This document shows, in pieces, positions 44,623-52,527 of a stretch of DNA of 64,000 bases. Each line of letters opens with the position of its first letter. The stretch's first letter is position 1. Source of the stretch: an uncultured Bacteroidota bacterium (GTDB lineage: Bacteria; Bacteroidota; Bacteroidia; Bacteroidales; UBA12481); assembly GCA_903851365.1 (NCBI GenBank), contig CAINOB010000001.1, forward strand, positions 16,245-80,244. Reading direction: 5' to 3'. A program made the translations under genes and the position numbers. Under the pieces are notes generated by a model. It was not told the origin of the DNA and made no database searches. It saw nothing but the letters and a program-made list of their open reading frames with translations.

Positions 44623-45774
44623 TTAAAACTGGCGGTTATTAATAATCTTCCTTAGCGAATCCGCAACAAATTGGCGTTCCTCATCAGTGATGCATGTACT
44701 GGAAGGCAAGCACAGCCCAATATTGAACAGGCGTTCTGAGGTTCCGTCGACATACGCCGGGCAATCTTTAAAAACAGGTTGCAGATGCATTGGCTTCCAA
44801 AGTGAACGGGTTTCTATATTGAGTTTTTCTAATTTTTTGCGGATTTTTTCAGGTGCCAGCCTGTCCGTTTTTTTGGGATCGATCAAAATGGTCGTCAGCC
44901 AGTGATTTGAATAAAACCGGTCATCCGGTTCTTCCAAAAAGGTGATACAGTCCATATCCTTGAGAGCTTCTTTGTAGAAAAAGAAGTTTTCCCGCCGCTT
45001 TGAGATCCGCTCATCAAAAACATCCATCTGGCCTCTTCCGATGGCTGCACAAATATTGCTCATCCGGTAATTATAACCGATCTCGGTGTGCTCGTAGTGG
45101 GGAAAATCATCACGCGCCTGGGTCGAAAGAAAGTATGCCTGATTGCAGTACTCCTCATTATTGGATATAAATGCCCCGCCTGCAGAGGTGGTTATAGCTT
45201 TGTTCCCGTTAAAGGACAAGATCCCGATTTCGCCAAAAGTACCGCAAGCCTGACCGTTGAATTTCGAACCGATTGCCTCTGCTGCATCTTCGATCACGGG
45301 GATTTCATATCGGTTGGCAATCTCCATGATTTCGTCCAACCGTGCCGGCATACCATAAAGGTCAACGGCAATAATTGCTTTTGGTTTCTTGCCCTTTTTA
45401 ATACGGTCCCTTATCGCTTCTTCAAGCATCGCGGGTTGCATGTTCCAGGTTGCAAGTTCAGATTCAATAAATATCGGGAGTGCTTTCTGATAAACGATGG
45501 GATTTGCCGAAGCAGAAAAAGTGAAACTTGAGCAGATAACTTCGTCACCCTGCTCAACACCCAGAATGATCAGAGCAAGATGAATTGCTGCTGTTCCGGA
45601 GGAAAGGCAGCTCACATATCCGACGCCGGTAACACGTTTCAGGTCTTCAGCAAAAGCTTCAACATTTGCCCCATTCGGAAAGATCTGATTCTTTCGGAAT
45701 GCATCCTCGATATAGAGCATTTCGCGGCCCGACATATGTGGTGTGGAGAGAAAAATTAGTTTCCGTTTAAGCAT
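44623..45774 (-). CDS. DegT/DnrJ/EryC1 aminotransferase (PglE-like)
   Basis: PLP-dependent nucleotide-sugar aminotransferase of 383 residues. It has LSTPHMSGREMLYIEDAF at the N-terminus, LSSGTAAIHLAL, EDAAEAIGS and the PLP lysine in SFNGNKAITTSAGG. The N-terminal pattern resembles PglE, which aminates UDP-4-keto-6-deoxy-GlcNAc at C4. The neighbouring PglC-like sugar transferase (46511) would fit such a sugar as the first one loaded on the lipid carrier. PglF-like dehydratase and PglD-like acetyltransferase are absent from the window, so the pathway is incomplete here. Confidence 0.88.
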   Translation of the reverse strand: MLKRKLIFLSTPHMSGREMLYIEDAFRKNQIFPNGANVEAFAEDLKRVTGVGYVSCLSSGTAAIHLALIILGVEQGDEVICSSFTFSASANPIVYQKALPIFIESELATWNMQPAMLEEAIRDRIKKGKKPKAIIAVDLYGMPARLDEIMEIANRYEIPVIEDAAEAIGSKFNGQACGTFGEIGILSFNGNKAITTSAGGAFISNNEEYCNQAYFLSTQARDDFPHYEHTEIGYNYRMSNICAAIGRGQMDVFDERISKRRENFFFYKEALKDMDCITFLEEPDDRFYSNHWLTTILIDPKKTDRLAPEKIRKKLEKLNIETRSLWKPMHLQPVFKDCPAYVDGTSERLFNIGLCLPSSTCITDEERQFVADSLRKIINNRQF

Positions 45775-45819
45775 GGTCTTTTATACAAGTATTCGGCAGC
45801 CCTAGCAACTTTTAGGAAT

Positions 45820-46260
45820 TCAATCAATTGGATTCAGAACCTGATATCCCAATTCCTTAACAACTTCGCATAAAGTTTCATCGCTGCAGACGAACAACCA
45901 TTTTTTTTCCGCTACCAAGGAGAAGGTAGCAATATGGATTGCATCTAAGGTTCGTAATCCATGGACCTTACCAAATTTTTGAAGCATATTAGCTGCTTCG
46001 TCAAGTATTAACTGGTTCAAACTTTCAAGATTGAAACGGTTTAACTGATCATTAAATCCTGAAACTGCATCTTTTAACTGAACATTGTCAATTTGATGGT
46101 TCCGGTATTTCCGGTAAAATGCACTTATTATTTCGAGGCGTGCCAACTCTGAAATAAAAATTTGATTGCGTTGGTTCACAATCAATTGTGTCACACGATC
46201 AGTTCCTTGTTCAATATTAAAAAACTTAACAAGAGCTGATGTATCAAAAAAAACATTCAT
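45820..46260 (-). CDS. PIN-domain toxin (VapC-like)
   Basis: A 146-residue PIN RNase. Acidic residues occur in VFFDTSALVKFF, LRTLDAIHIATF and FVCSDETLCEVV, the expected order for a Mg-dependent active site. It overlaps the upstream small gene by 4 bp (ATGA), the arrangement of type II toxin-antitoxin operons, and uses the promoter at 46494-46525. Target RNA unknown. The pair is an accessory insertion within the polysaccharide locus. Confidence 0.88.
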   Translation of the reverse strand: MNVFFDTSALVKFFNIEQGTDRVTQLIVNQRNQIFISELARLEIISAFYRKYRNHQIDNVQLKDAVSGFNDQLNRFNLESLNQLILDEAANMLQKFGKVHGLRTLDAIHIATFSLVAEKKWLFVCSDETLCEVVKELGYQVLNPID

Positions 46261-46472
46261 AATGTCTCCCTGCGTTCCTGAATAATTTCATTCGAAAGGT
46301 TGCCTATACCTTTTAATGCCTCTCTTACTTTCAGATAGGGAGAATTCACGTGGGAAACCCGAATTCGCAATTTCTTTTTTTCATGAAGCCAAAGAATAAT
46401 ATCGTGCAGTTTCATTAATTCATGTGGACTAAGCTGTGATATCTCTTTGTCTATCTTTTCTTTAACTGTCAT
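46257..46472 (-). CDS. Small antitoxin partner of the PIN toxin
   Basis: A 71-residue protein rich in charged helical segments (KEKIDKEISQLSPHELMKLHDII). The C-terminal tail (VREALKGIGNLSNEIIQERR) is likely disordered until it binds the toxin. I do not recognise a DNA-binding fold. The role is inferred from its position just upstream of, and 4-bp overlap with, the PIN gene. Similar short proteins accompany PIN toxins in Bacteroidetes and Cyanobacteria. Confidence 0.75.
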   Translation of the reverse strand: MTVKEKIDKEISQLSPHELMKLHDIILWLHEKKKLRIRVSHVNSPYLKVREALKGIGNLSNEIIQERRETL

Positions 46473-46493
46473 ATCTAAATACTATTGATCAAA

Positions 46494-46525
46494 CAAAGTT
46501 ACAAAAAACATCACCTTCTACCCAA
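46494..46525 (-). promoter_or_regulatory. Bacteroidetes-type promoter of the PIN toxin-antitoxin pair
   Basis: On the minus strand TTG (46523-46525), 21 nt, TAACTTTG (46494-46501), ending 21 nt before the antitoxin ATG. A good consensus match, and the only clear internal promoter in this part of the locus. Confidence 0.65.
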
Positions 46526-47098
46526 AACCGTAAGAATGATTATTTTGATATCCAATAGAAACGAGCGATTCTCGATATATTCCAGATTGATCCTCACCTT
46601 ATCCGGGAATAGCACTTCATCATTGAATTTAACGGGTTCTGATTGCTGTGCCAGCAGTTCTTCCTCATTTGAATACTTCAATGTAGCAAGTCCGGTAATG
46701 CCTGGCCTTAAATTCAGGATCCTTCTGTCGTTTCCGGTCAGCTTATCGGCATATCCGGGAACATCCGGCCGCGGACCTACCAAACTCATTTCACCAATCA
46801 AAACATTCCAAAGCTCAGGCAACTCATCCAGTTTATATCGGCGAAGGAATCTTCCAACCGTTGTAATCCGGCTCTCGCCAGCCACAGTAATAGAATTCCC
46901 TCCATGACCAGGTTTCATCGTGCAAAACTTGACCAATGTGAACAATTTTCCATGTCGGCCGACTCTTATCTGACGGAAAAATACGGGATTGTCCGGTATG
47001 GCTAACCTTAGCCATATCGCAATAAAAAGCAAAACCGGGCTCAAAAGGATAAGTCCGGCAAATGATGCTGTGATATCGAATAAACGTTTGCTAAACAC
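46511..47098 (-). CDS. Initiating sugar-1-phosphate transferase (PglC/WcaJ C-terminal type)
   Basis: Transfers a sugar-1-phosphate from a UDP-sugar to undecaprenyl phosphate, starting glycan assembly. It is about 195 residues: a single reentrant hydrophobic helix (LFDITASFAGLILLSPVLLFIAIWL), VGRHGKLFTLVKFCTM, LDELPELWNVLIGEMSLVGPRP and LRPGITGLA. Size and pattern match the small PglC-like monotopic enzymes. A GTG at 47098, overlapping the upstream stop, is preferred to the ATG at 47155, which would overlap the preceding gene by 65 bp. Confidence 0.9.
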   Translation of the reverse strand: MFSKRLFDITASFAGLILLSPVLLFIAIWLRLAIPDNPVFFRQIRVGRHGKLFTLVKFCTMKPGHGGNSITVAGESRITTVGRFLRRYKLDELPELWNVLIGEMSLVGPRPDVPGYADKLTGNDRRILNLRPGITGLATLKYSNEEELLAQQSEPVKFNDEVLFPDKVRINLEYIENRSFLLDIKIIILTVLGRR

Positions 47099-47657
47099 CG
47101 ATAGAATCCAGTATTTTTTGTGCAATGGAGGTATACCCAAGCTCCTTTTCTGCATATACTTTCCCCTTCATTCCCATGTCTGTTCGTTCCGATGGTTTCA
47201 GAATTGCGAGTTGAGTAATAGCGGCAGCAATTTCATTTGTCCGTTCGGCAGGAACACGAAGACCGCAGCCTACCTGTTCAACCAGACTATTCGGATCGTC
47301 GACTGCAAAAACGATCGGTTTTCCGGCAAGCATGTAATCAGTCACCTTATTAAAAGAAGTGCCGTAAGTGTGTAAAATACTACTGATACCGCCAGCAAAT
47401 AATATGTCGCATCGACTTAAAAAATCAGGGATAGCAGATTTAGAAATGGATGGAAGAAAGTAAATATTCTCCAGATCTTTTACCAGCTCAGTTAACCTTT
47501 CTTTTTCAGATCCGTTCCCCACCATAACGATAGCAAAATTCAAACTCGCAGGAATCAACCGGGCTGCTCCAATCAGGCTCGCCAAAGCATTGGAGGGAGC
47601 ATATCCCCCGGCATAACCAACAATAATTTTCGATTGACTTTTTAAATTCTCAAACAT
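47091..47657 (-). CDS. Family 4 glycosyltransferase, 3' part (frameshifted gene)
   Basis: GT4 C-terminal (nucleotide-sugar binding) Rossmann domain: IIVGYAGGYAPSNALASLI, VMVGNGSEKERL, FLPSISKSAIPDFLSRCD and KVTDYMLAGKPIVFAVDD. Lacks the N-terminal domain, which is encoded by the overlapping 47642-48316 frame. In WbuB-like homologues the sequence runs continuously from IPNG through PLEHQQ...LK to VGYAG, so this is one gene with a one-base frame change near 47650. The ATG at 47657 could allow separate translation of the half by coupling. Confidence 0.8.
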   Translation of the reverse strand: MFENLKSQSKIIVGYAGGYAPSNALASLIGAARLIPASLNFAIVMVGNGSEKERLTELVKDLENIYFLPSISKSAIPDFLSRCDILFAGGISSILHTYGTSFNKVTDYMLAGKPIVFAVDDPNSLVEQVGCGLRVPAERTNEIAAAITQLAILKPSERTDMGMKGKVYAEKELGYTSIAQKILDSIGV

Positions 47658-48316
47658 TGCTGATGCTCCAAAGGAACAGGCATGGAGCCTGCAGATTGAT
47701 CATCCACTGAGTATCCGTTAGGGATATAAATAAATTTTTCCGGTTTCATTCCATGAGAAACCAGATAACCTTTTGCATTTCCCAATAGCGAGATGAAATA
47801 ATCAGACTTGCGGCAAGCGAAATTTTCAGCACTTTGGACCAATCTTATGAATGGATGATATTTAGAATAGCCACCAATAATCATGGGACTTAACGGCCAT
47901 AAATCGTGTAATTCATAAACCAGCTTTGCTCCGCATTTTCTGCCTATCCGGTAAGCCGGGTAAATATCCAGAACATAAGTGGAAGCTACCAAAATAAAAC
48001 CCGGATTGACTTCTTTCCGGATTCTCTTTGCGTACAGCAAGCACTTGACCACAAAAACAAGAATATTCAGAATCCTCCCAAAACCTGATGACTGGTATCG
48101 GGGAGTTCTAACCCATAAATAGCGAATTCCTTCAATCCATTCTTCTTGCAGATCTTTCGAAACCTCCGGCTGATGAATTCTCAGATGACTGTAACTTGCA
48201 CCCAGAATAGTTACCTCATGGCCAAGCTTTACCCACTCTCTTGCCAGATAATATTGCCGGTAATCCATCCCATAATAGGAGGAGCCGATATAGTGATTGA
48301 TGATGAGGATCTTCAT
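47642..48316 (-). CDS. Family 4 glycosyltransferase, 5' part (frameshifted gene)
   Basis: Acceptor-side N-terminal domain of a GT4 enzyme of the WbuB type: ILIINHYIGSSYYGMDYRQYYLARE, VRTPRYQSSGFGRILN, LVYELHDLWPLSPM and FIYIPNGYSVDD. It ends prematurely at EHQQCLRI; homology resumes one base off in the next frame. WbuB-like enzymes transfer L-fucosamine in known clusters, which would suit the FnlC-type genes at 57 kb, but this is inference. No slippery heptamer in the right phase is seen, so a decayed gene or a sequencing indel is likelier than programmed frameshifting. Confidence 0.82.
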   Translation of the reverse strand: MKILIINHYIGSSYYGMDYRQYYLAREWVKLGHEVTILGASYSHLRIHQPEVSKDLQEEWIEGIRYLWVRTPRYQSSGFGRILNILVFVVKCLLYAKRIRKEVNPGFILVASTYVLDIYPAYRIGRKCGAKLVYELHDLWPLSPMIIGGYSKYHPFIRLVQSAENFACRKSDYFISLLGNAKGYLVSHGMKPEKFIYIPNGYSVDDQSAGSMPVPLEHQQCLRI

Positions 48317-49128
48317 TGAATTTCTTTCTGCAAAAGCTCAGTGATGGCTTGCTTGTATCCAACGAATTCATGTCCGTTTTCACTCAGAAAGGTAACAATC
48401 GACTCATACCACTGGCGATACGATTGGTAGGCATCGCAGTAGTACCTGTCATGAAACAGCAAGGTCAGATAAGGGATATTTTCTTGTTCCAATTTTAAAA
48501 TCCGGTTCCTCGTTTTTATTATTATTCCCTCGATTTTCTCTTTCTGAACCGAATTCCCCTGGTAAAATTCATTGGAATCCATGATCTGCAAAGGGAATTC
48601 CCACATATTGCCAATTTTGTATGGCGCTTTTACTGCATATTCAGAGGAATCAAACAGATAACCGACCTGATCGAATTTCCCCAGGGAATTCTCATCCATT
48701 CTCAAATAATGCATACGGATGCCAAAATCAGATTTCCCTGTTAACTTTTTGAACTGATTAAATTCCGAATTGATCAAATCCTGATTTTGAAAATCGATCC
48801 CATGGACTCCTACCTCAAAGCCTCGCTCAATAACCCTTTTAATAACTGGCGCAAGTGCAGCCTGACTATAATTCAATCCTTTCCCTTTGGCCATGGCAAA
48901 AAAGAACGTCGATGGAATCCCAATAAGTTGATCAAAGTCCATCAGCTCATCGATATGGTGCCATTGATTATGGAATAGGTCCTTAATTCGCCAGCCGAAC
49001 TCCTGATTTGATAGAACTCCATTCATTCGCTCCAAAATGGCCCGGGCAGCATATTTAACCTGGACCCCATCGAACAGGTGTTCAGTGGAGTAGAGGTGGT
49101 CGACGTCGTGGGAAATAATAACTTTCAT
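48313..49128 (-). CDS. Polysaccharide deacetylase-like protein (NodB fold)
   Basis: A 271-residue CE4/NodB-type fold. The N-terminal IISHDVDHLYS supplies the catalytic and metal Asp pair, VGVHGIDFQNQD the metal His, and LLFHDRYYCDAY the late conserved segment. Members linked to polysaccharide loci deacetylate or otherwise modify glycans. It lacks a signal peptide and overlaps the next gene by 4 bp, so it is part of the operon and probably acts in the cytoplasm. Substrate unknown. Confidence 0.8.
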   Translation of the reverse strand: MKVIISHDVDHLYSTEHLFDGVQVKYAARAILERMNGVLSNQEFGWRIKDLFHNQWHHIDELMDFDQLIGIPSTFFFAMAKGKGLNYSQAALAPVIKRVIERGFEVGVHGIDFQNQDLINSEFNQFKKLTGKSDFGIRMHYLRMDENSLGKFDQVGYLFDSSEYAVKAPYKIGNMWEFPLQIMDSNEFYQGNSVQKEKIEGIIIKTRNRILKLEQENIPYLTLLFHDRYYCDAYQSYRQWYESIVTFLSENGHEFVGYKQAITELLQKEIQ

Positions 49129-49134
49129 CTAAAA

Positions 49135-49189
49135 ATTCGTGGTAAGGGACGGGGTCCCGACGTCCGTCGGGATGACACTTCTTCGATGG
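49135..49189 (+). repeat. Family A element A9
   Basis: ATTCGTGGTAAGGGACGGGG, stem CCCGAC/GTCGGG with loop GTCC, GATGACACTTCTTCGATGG. Intergenic, just upstream of the deacetylase-like gene and abutting the end of the FemAB-like gene. Confidence 0.88.
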
Positions 49190-49192
49190 TCA

Positions 49193-50164
49193 TTAGTAAA
49201 CTGATCTCTTGACGAATTTCAGCAATATCTCGAGCGGCAGCCAGGCCCTATGAACTGAGTACTTGGGTACGAGTTCACCGCCGAAGCCACGGAAAAAAGC
49301 TTCGATGGAGGGAATCATGGAACCTTCGAAATCAAAAATCTGCAGACCGATTTCCCGCGCATGCTGAATGGAAGCCAGAATGGTTGAGGCAGCAGCTCCA
49401 CGGTAACGATTTTCAGAATCAAATCCACCCAGAATATAGTAAGCGGTTGTACCATCATACACGCAGAAAGTAGCAGCTACAGGCTGATCGGCATTATAAG
49501 CAACAAAAGCAAATGAATTCGATGGCTTTGCAAACTCAGATAATATCTTATCAATCAAACTGATGGAAACGTCTTTTGTCTTCCTGTCTATCGTCTTTTT
49601 AACCAATGAACGGACACCCGCCATGTCTTCCACCTTCTTCACAACGATCCCATCTTTCTCAGCTTTGGCAATATCAGATCTTAATTTAGCATCGAAACCG
49701 CTGAAAGTTTCGTGAATCGGAGGATTCAGATCAAGCTGATACGTATAAGCCGGTGACACCTTAAATCCTTTCCATAAGTAAGGCTGGCCATCGGTAACCC
49801 CGGTGGGTAAATTGAACTGGATAATGGCTGCAGGCTGCGATTTAAGAAATCCGGCGACACAGGTATGGACTGATTTTTCAAAAGTATTTCGCTTATAAGG
49901 AGTCTCTGCAGGGTTCCGGAAAATGAGTGCGCAATGCGGAGTAGTTAAAGGGTTCTTAAGATATTTCAAGCCATACAAATAGGTGTGCCAAAGCGTAAAT
50001 GCACCAAAAAGGCGATCCTGTACATCAAAGATTCCGTAAAGGCTCAGGTGATTACCGAACAATGAAAGCCAGGCCGGATCATTGAAAACCGTCCCTATCT
50101 CATTCACCAATTCCAGATAATCCGGATTCAGTTTGTCTATCTCTTTTATATATAGATCCTTCAT
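49193..50164 (-). CDS. FemAB/GNAT-fold acyltransferase-like protein
   Basis: A 323-residue member of the FemAB-like Acetyltransf_6 group: double GNAT fold with AFVAYNADQPVAATFCVYDG, YYILGGFDSENRYRGAAAS and IFDFEGSMIPSIEAFFRGFGG near the C-terminus. In polysaccharide loci such proteins attach acyl or aminoacyl groups to sugars. Residues about 188-199 (KKTIDRKTKDVSIS) derive from a family C heptamer array. ATGA-coupled to the GT4 gene upstream. Acyl donor unknown. Confidence 0.78.
   Translation of the reverse strand: MKDLYIKEIDKLNPDYLELVNEIGTVFNDPAWLSLFGNHLSLYGIFDVQDRLFGAFTLWHTYLYGLKYLKNPLTTPHCALIFRNPAETPYKRNTFEKSVHTCVAGFLKSQPAAIIQFNLPTGVTDGQPYLWKGFKVSPAYTYQLDLNPPIHETFSGFDAKLRSDIAKAEKDGIVVKKVEDMAGVRSLVKKTIDRKTKDVSISLIDKILSEFAKPSNSFAFVAYNADQPVAATFCVYDGTTAYYILGGFDSENRYRGAAASTILASIQHAREIGLQIFDFEGSMIPSIEAFFRGFGGELVPKYSVHRAWLPLEILLKFVKRSVY
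49575..49602. repeat. Family C heptamer array inside the FemAB-like gene
   Basis: GTCTTTT, GTCTTCC, (T)GTCTATC, GTCTTTT. Encodes KTIDRKTKD in frame. Confidence 0.65.
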
Positions 50165-51297
50165 TCCTGATATAAACTTCTATAAATTGTCCCGATACGC
50201 TCCCGGCTAAACAGTGAAGCCTGTGCCGAGCAAAAATGCGATATCTCCATATAACGATCCATGATCTTAATAACCTTCTCTGCTATAATTCCAGAATTCT
50301 TTGGATCAACCGAGTAACCTATCTCACCTTCTTCAAAGTATCCATCGATACCCTGACCCTTCGACCATATCAGTGGCAGCCCTTGCGACAGAGCCTCTGC
50401 ATAAACCAATCCGAAAGTCTCGGTAAATGATGGCATCACAAATATATCTGCCCCCCTATAAAACTGTCTTAAAGTCTCTTTGTCTTCTGTCTTCTCCACC
50501 AATTCAACGTATTTTAATGGTCCTGATGTCTTTCTTATGTCTCGTGCATAAGTCTTCTCGTCATTCAGCCCAAACCCAACAATTGTTAGCTTTACGTCAT
50601 GCCCCCGTTCCCTGAGAATCTTGGCGGCTTGAATAATCCCGTGAATGTTCTTGTTTCTCCTGATTTCTCCAACAAAAAGTAGTCTGATTTGCTTCTGCGT
50701 GTAGACCTCCCGTTGGTAAACAGGCGATTGCCAGTAAGGATCGATTGGATTCGGAATCACCACGGATTTTGAGCCAATCAGCTCCCGGTTTTGGAGTTTT
50801 ACATACCGGTTCAAAACCATATCCCGATATGCCGGTGAAAGAAAAACAACCTTTCGGGCATTCAACAGAATCCCTTCGCCGAAACCACGGAGAAAAAAGA
50901 AATATTTAAAAAACAGGTTGAGATCAGTATTCCTGACTGCCACCAGATATTCCATTTTATGCTTTCGTTGCAGGGTCAAAGCCACCCCTCCATCACTGAA
51001 TAATGTATGAGCATGAATCAGGGAATCAGCAGAGAAACCATCCTTACTCTCGATATCGCGACTGATTTTCCTGATCTTACGAAAGAAAAACAGCCTGTCA
51101 AAAACTGATTGAATAACAAATGAATAGGCAAACTTTGTGTTTTTCAAGACGGTCGGCTGGTACTTACCAATGTCCTGATCTGAGCGGACCGGGATATATA
51201 CAAGTTGCTTAATACCCAGGGAATCCAGTATTGAAATAAGATGACTGTAAACCCGGTTACCGGTGTAGCCGTTAATGATGTGAAGAACGGATTTCAT
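50161..51297 (-). CDS. Family 4 glycosyltransferase
   Basis: GT-B retaining glycosyltransferase of 378 residues. It has an N-terminal HIINGYTGNRVYSHL, the inter-domain IPNPIDPYW, RLLFVGEIRRNKNIHGIIQA, and the E-x7-E region PSFTETFGLVYAEALSQG. Residues about 272-279 (VEKTEDKETL) come from a short family C heptamer array. It overlaps both neighbours by 4 bp, a tight polysaccharide operon. Donor and linkage unknown. Confidence 0.9.
   Translation of the reverse strand: MKSVLHIINGYTGNRVYSHLISILDSLGIKQLVYIPVRSDQDIGKYQPTVLKNTKFAYSFVIQSVFDRLFFFRKIRKISRDIESKDGFSADSLIHAHTLFSDGGVALTLQRKHKMEYLVAVRNTDLNLFFKYFFFLRGFGEGILLNARKVVFLSPAYRDMVLNRYVKLQNRELIGSKSVVIPNPIDPYWQSPVYQREVYTQKQIRLLFVGEIRRNKNIHGIIQAAKILRERGHDVKLTIVGFGLNDEKTYARDIRKTSGPLKYVELVEKTEDKETLRQFYRGADIFVMPSFTETFGLVYAEALSQGLPLIWSKGQGIDGYFEEGEIGYSVDPKNSGIIAEKVIKIMDRYMEISHFCSAQASLFSRERIGTIYRSLYQE
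50475..50497. repeat. Short family C heptamer array inside the GT4 gene
   Basis: GTCTCTTT, GTCTTCT, GTCTTCT. In frame (EKTEDKET). Confidence 0.55.
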
Positions 51298-52523
51298 GCC
51301 AGCACCGGTTTTGGTTCTTTCACCACCAGGAAATTCTGAACAGCAAACAGCGCGAAAATGGCAAACTCGGTACGGATGTCTACCAGGGAACTCGACTGCA
51401 TCAGATTTAGCAGAAGGTAGAACAAAAGCCAGTAGGTTATGTATTGATTAGGTTGCCTTGGTGCCTTACTTAAGATATAGACAATCCATACCAGGAAAAC
51501 CAAAAGACCAACCAGACCTAATTCGAACCAGATTTCGAGGATAATGTTATGAGGATATAACCGGATATCCGCACCGGTGGTTATGTACCCGAAGCTCCCG
51601 GTCCCATATCCAAACAGAAAAGAACCAAGGTCCTTAAATATTCCCTGGAATGCTTCCTGCGCCAAAACTAACCGCACGGTGGAAGAATGATCCGCGGTAC
51701 CCCCATCCATGGCACCACCAACCAGGGAATAAAAGCGGTAGAACGAATGCCTTAAAAGAGTGTCCGTTGCCGGAAAACGAGTCATGAGGAAGACACTCAG
51801 AGACAGGAGACAGAAGACGGAAGACAGGAAGACGATAGACTTGGTCTTTATGGTAAAACGGATTTTCGTGATCTTACTCAGACGAAAGAAAGAATAGACG
51901 ACAAGAGCGAAAAGGATAGGTCCGCGAGCACCCAGAAGAACCATCAACCCCAGAACAAACAAAACAATCACAGGATCATATCTTTTACTAAACACATTCT
52001 CCTCCCTCATTGTCAGAATCAAAACCAGAATCAGTCCAAGGTATTCCGATAAGGTCAGATAAAGTCCGCCAATTGCCGTGTAGGCACCTTCGGCCCCGGG
52101 CACTGTCACATTTTTAAGCAGATCCAGGTATTGAAACGGCAGCAAGCCCAAGGCTAAGACTATTGTACTTAGAATAAAGATTCTGGCAAATAGCCTGATG
52201 TTAAACAGGTTAAAAAAGAAGGGGACGGAGAAAGCCGCGATATTCAGAAGAAAAAATATTGTCTTTTCCCGGCTGTATTGTTCCGAGTGCGTATAAAACA
52301 GGCTGAATATCATCCAGGCATAAAACAGCAATAGAAGACCGATGCCGAAAAAGCTGATGTTACTGGTGCTGAAGCTGTTTTTCCGGATGAGCTTGTACGC
52401 CGTAAAACCGAGCAAGAGTGCACCAGTGATCAGGGTAAAATCCACAGGCAGATTCAGTCCGAAGAACTGCATGAATGCCTTAACCTGGCCCGAAAGTAAA
52501 AACAGCACGAGTAATAATTCCAT
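51294..52523 (-). CDS. O-antigen ligase / Wzy-like polymerase
   Basis: A 409-residue integral membrane protein with about 12 hydrophobic segments and a large periplasmic loop before LFGYGTGSFGYITTG...YPHNIILEIWFELG, the conserved region of the Wzy_C/WaaL family. It polymerises or ligates lipid-linked glycans on the periplasmic side. It cannot be assigned to polymerase or ligase from sequence alone; location in the gene cluster favours polymerase. A family C heptamer array encodes part of one transmembrane segment (SIVFLSSVFCLLSLSVFL). Confidence 0.87.
   Translation of the reverse strand: MELLLVLFLLSGQVKAFMQFFGLNLPVDFTLITGALLLGFTAYKLIRKNSFSTSNISFFGIGLLLLFYAWMIFSLFYTHSEQYSREKTIFFLLNIAAFSVPFFFNLFNIRLFARIFILSTIVLALGLLPFQYLDLLKNVTVPGAEGAYTAIGGLYLTLSEYLGLILVLILTMREENVFSKRYDPVIVLFVLGLMVLLGARGPILFALVVYSFFRLSKITKIRFTIKTKSIVFLSSVFCLLSLSVFLMTRFPATDTLLRHSFYRFYSLVGGAMDGGTADHSSTVRLVLAQEAFQGIFKDLGSFLFGYGTGSFGYITTGADIRLYPHNIILEIWFELGLVGLLVFLVWIVYILSKAPRQPNQYITYWLLFYLLLNLMQSSSLVDIRTEFAIFALFAVQNFLVVKEPKPVLA
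51785..51840. repeat. Family C heptamer array inside the Wzy/ligase gene
   Basis: Reverse orientation GACACTC, AGAGACA, GGAGACA, GAAGACG, GAAGACA, GGAAGAC with 7-bp period. Translated, it is a hydrophobic membrane helix. Confidence 0.72.
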
Positions 52524-52527
52524 CAGG

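Noticed and set aside
47640..47665. Programmed -1 ribosomal frameshift in the GT4 gene
   Set aside because: The TTTAAAA word is in the wrong phase for a slippery X-XXY-YYZ site in the upstream frame and lies at, not before, the stop. No evident downstream pseudoknot.
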